From contig NC_088872.1 in NCBI RefSeq assembly GCF_032884065.1, positions 4,898,001 to 4,962,000 on the forward strand: a DNA stretch of 64,000 nucleotides, given 5' to 3'. The translations under genes and the position numbers were made by a program. This DNA is from Artemia franciscana (taxonomy: Eukaryota > Arthropoda > Branchiopoda > Anostraca > Artemiidae). This document shows positions 62,673 to 64,000 of the stretch, in pieces (position 1 is the stretch's first letter; the number at the start of each line of letters is the position of its first letter). The notes under the pieces were generated by a model, which was given only the letters and a program-made list of their open reading frames with translations, made no database searches and was not told the DNA's origin.

Positions 62673-63204
62673 CACATTAACCAAATGCGCCATCTGTATT
62701 ATTTCCAGAGTGTATGTGCCTGAGTTTGCTTGTTTGCTGTTAATGGGATAAAGTTATTGCACTACTTTGAGGTTGTTTTCATATTGATTTGTACCCTTTA
62801 ATAGACAATTTTACAGTTAAGTTAAATTGAGTGATATTCTCCAATCCCTAGAATAGGTCTTTCTTTTCGGACATCCTCACCAGCGCCATCTTTTTTCTTA
62901 AGTTGATCGGGGCGCCATCTATAAAGACAATTTTTCCCATATCATTAAGGTGCTGATTTCTACTGGGAGCAAGCAGAAGAGGGGAAGGAACCCCCCGCAA
63001 GCGCCGTACTGTACCCGCTGGTATTCAGTTACCCGAAAATTGCGGGGAAAAGGTGAGGGGGTACTTACGCTTCCCTTGTTCCTGGGTGATTTCAGTAGGC
63101 GTTCATTCAGCGCTCGACGCGTGAAGGTGTATTGTGCACGAAAGAAAATAAAACGTTCAAGATTCTGGACTACTTTCAGCTCTCGAGCAGTGAAGTTCGT
63201 TGGT
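62673..63204. other. non-Helitron DNA, possible 5' region of the ORF that follows
   Basis: No Helitron motif from here on. GCGCCATCT occurs at about 62689, 62883 and 62912. The base composition becomes less AT-rich toward 63000-63100 (AGGGGAAGGAACCCCCCGCA). The last stretch is open in the frame of the downstream ORF for at least 120 bases before its first ATG. It could be the 5' UTR of the element. Confidence 0.45.
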
Positions 63205-64000
63205 ATGACACAAGAGACTATTTACGAATATATATACGCGCCTGTCCTGAATTTCGCTCAGACAAGTTTGCGATATGCCGATATTTCCCGTGACGCGGTG
63301 GTTGCTACGGGAAGTAAATTTTACGGAAAAGACATTCTGTACGCTGCGCATTGCAAACTGAACGATATTTTGCGGCAACTTGGAGATGAATATGTAATGA
63401 AGGACCGCCGAGCTGGTTTGCAGAGTGATGTTTTCATGGGTGATTTATACGATGCTATCAAGAATGCAGAAAACTCAGCCAATTTCACCTATAGATTTAC
63501 TATCTGGAAAATTGGCGAAGTGCCTAGAATACCGCAAGATGTGCTGACTTCTCTTTCAATTAGAGTTAACGAGTGCACAGAGAAAATAGAGGGACTAATC
63601 GATCAGTGTAAGATCTACCTTCCGTCAGGCCCTACTGTCTGGCCCCCGCTACCGAAACCAGAAAGACTTGAGAATCCTGTAGTGATAGCGAATGTGCCGG
63701 CGGAAAGCCTTGAATCATGTGCCAAACAGAAGGAATTTATCGAAATGAACGGTGGAAAAGGACATATTCGCCGGATCACTCAACGAAAAGGTGGGTTAGT
63801 TGCCTTTCTCGATACGGCGGATTCAGCTCAAATCCTCGCAGACATGTTGAAAGAAAAGGTCCGTGATGTCAAGGTTTCTTACCGGAAACCAAAGTTTTTA
63901 GCGGTGGCAAGATTCGTTCCTCCGGCAACCACAGAGGAAGAAATTATTGCTGCGAACTCCGAAGTTACGGAAGTCCACCGGTTCGGCACCTCTGGCACAG
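63205..64000 (+). CDS. ORF1-like protein of a retroelement (probably LINE), cut by window end
   Basis: 265 codons open to the window edge, first in-frame ATG at 63205 (MTQETIYEYIYAPVLNFAQT). The N-terminal 130 residues look helical, with charged/hydrophobic spacing. After a Pro-rich hinge (PSGPTVWPPLPKP) two related alpha/beta-looking segments follow: VVIANVPAESLESCAKQKEF ... GGLVAFLDTADSAQILADML, and KPKFLAVARFVPPATTEEEI. The pattern (P..V..A.VP, then a second KP.FL....VP..TTEEEI) recalls the RRM-like gag/ORF1 proteins of Jockey/I/R1-type LINEs. The Cys knuckles and the RT would lie downstream. Base composition differs from the Helitron region. It looks whole as far as visible. An LTR-type gag cannot be excluded. 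Confidence 0.5.
   Translation, partial: MTQETIYEYIYAPVLNFAQTSLRYADISRDAVVATGSKFYGKDILYAAHCKLNDILRQLGDEYVMKDRRAGLQSDVFMGDLYDAIKNAENSANFTYRFTIWKIGEVPRIPQDVLTSLSIRVNECTEKIEGLIDQCKIYLPSGPTVWPPLPKPERLENPVVIANVPAESLESCAKQKEFIEMNGGKGHIRRITQRKGGLVAFLDTADSAQILADMLKEKVRDVKVSYRKPKFLAVARFVPPATTEEEIIAANSEVTEVHRFGTSGT

Overview
The window looks like arthropod nuclear DNA (possibly a crustacean, low confidence). It is AT-rich, has two 100-base scaffold gaps near its start, carries one clear saposin-type exon and profilin copies, and is otherwise almost wholly built of Helitrons, the rolling-circle DNA transposons. I found no bacterial signal, no CRISPR array and no complete host gene.

Layout. Bases 1-2,280 are host-like sequence with two decayed LINE pieces and the saposin-like exon (1612-1856). 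From about 2,300 to 62,670 nearly every base belongs to one Helitron clade. The best copy is 51126-56698 (+): a CRE/TATA leader, a single 1,479-codon ORF (23-residue basic repeats, Cys finger, Rep HUH and two-Tyr motifs, PIF1 helicase), a duplicated helicase tail, and a 3' end with two tandem hairpin+CTAG modules. An inverted relative lies at 24935-29609 (-). Around them are shorter non-autonomous Helitrons of recurring designs: (1) A-rich block + GGGACACAGGG minisatellite + helicase tail + (AT)n + 3' hairpins; (2) leader + short basic-repeat ORF + minisatellite + 3' end; (3) minimal 275-350 bp elements starting TCTATATAAAAACGAG; (4) fold-back elements with a 5' terminus at both ends; (5) an element with an intact 100-residue ORF ending in an acidic, Trp-containing segment.

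The most unusual content is profilin. Two identical, intact, intronless profilin ORFs (16790-17173 +, 37306-37689 -) and a third truncated one (62352-62672 -) sit in Helitron DNA, all sharing the same junction to a Helitron 3' region that has lost its hairpins. The 5' end of the same gene (intron end, acceptor, leader and first codons) also appears three times joined to the Helitron basic-repeat ORF (around 8.4, 32.3 and 40.1 kb). This looks like gene capture plus exon fusion.

Large-scale architecture: blocks A (16171-20411), B (20412-24880) and C (24935-29609) recur downstream as inverted copies A' (34069-38309), B' (40456-44989) and C' (51126-56698), but in the same A-B-C order. The 11.48-15.70 kb segment recurs directly at 46.28-50.28 kb, and a part of B has a third copy at 8.56-11.48 kb. 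The window ends (63205-64000) in an open 265-codon ORF that resembles a retroelement ORF1, probably of a LINE.

Mechanistically, the long ORF supplies the Rep-helicase; short elements keep only the 5' terminus, a CRE-bearing leader, the end of the helicase ORF and the 3' hairpins, which are the parts expected to be needed in cis. Repeated insertion at A^T sites, inside (AT)n arrays and inside each other's TCTA^TATA 5' ends, accounts for the head-to-tail nests.
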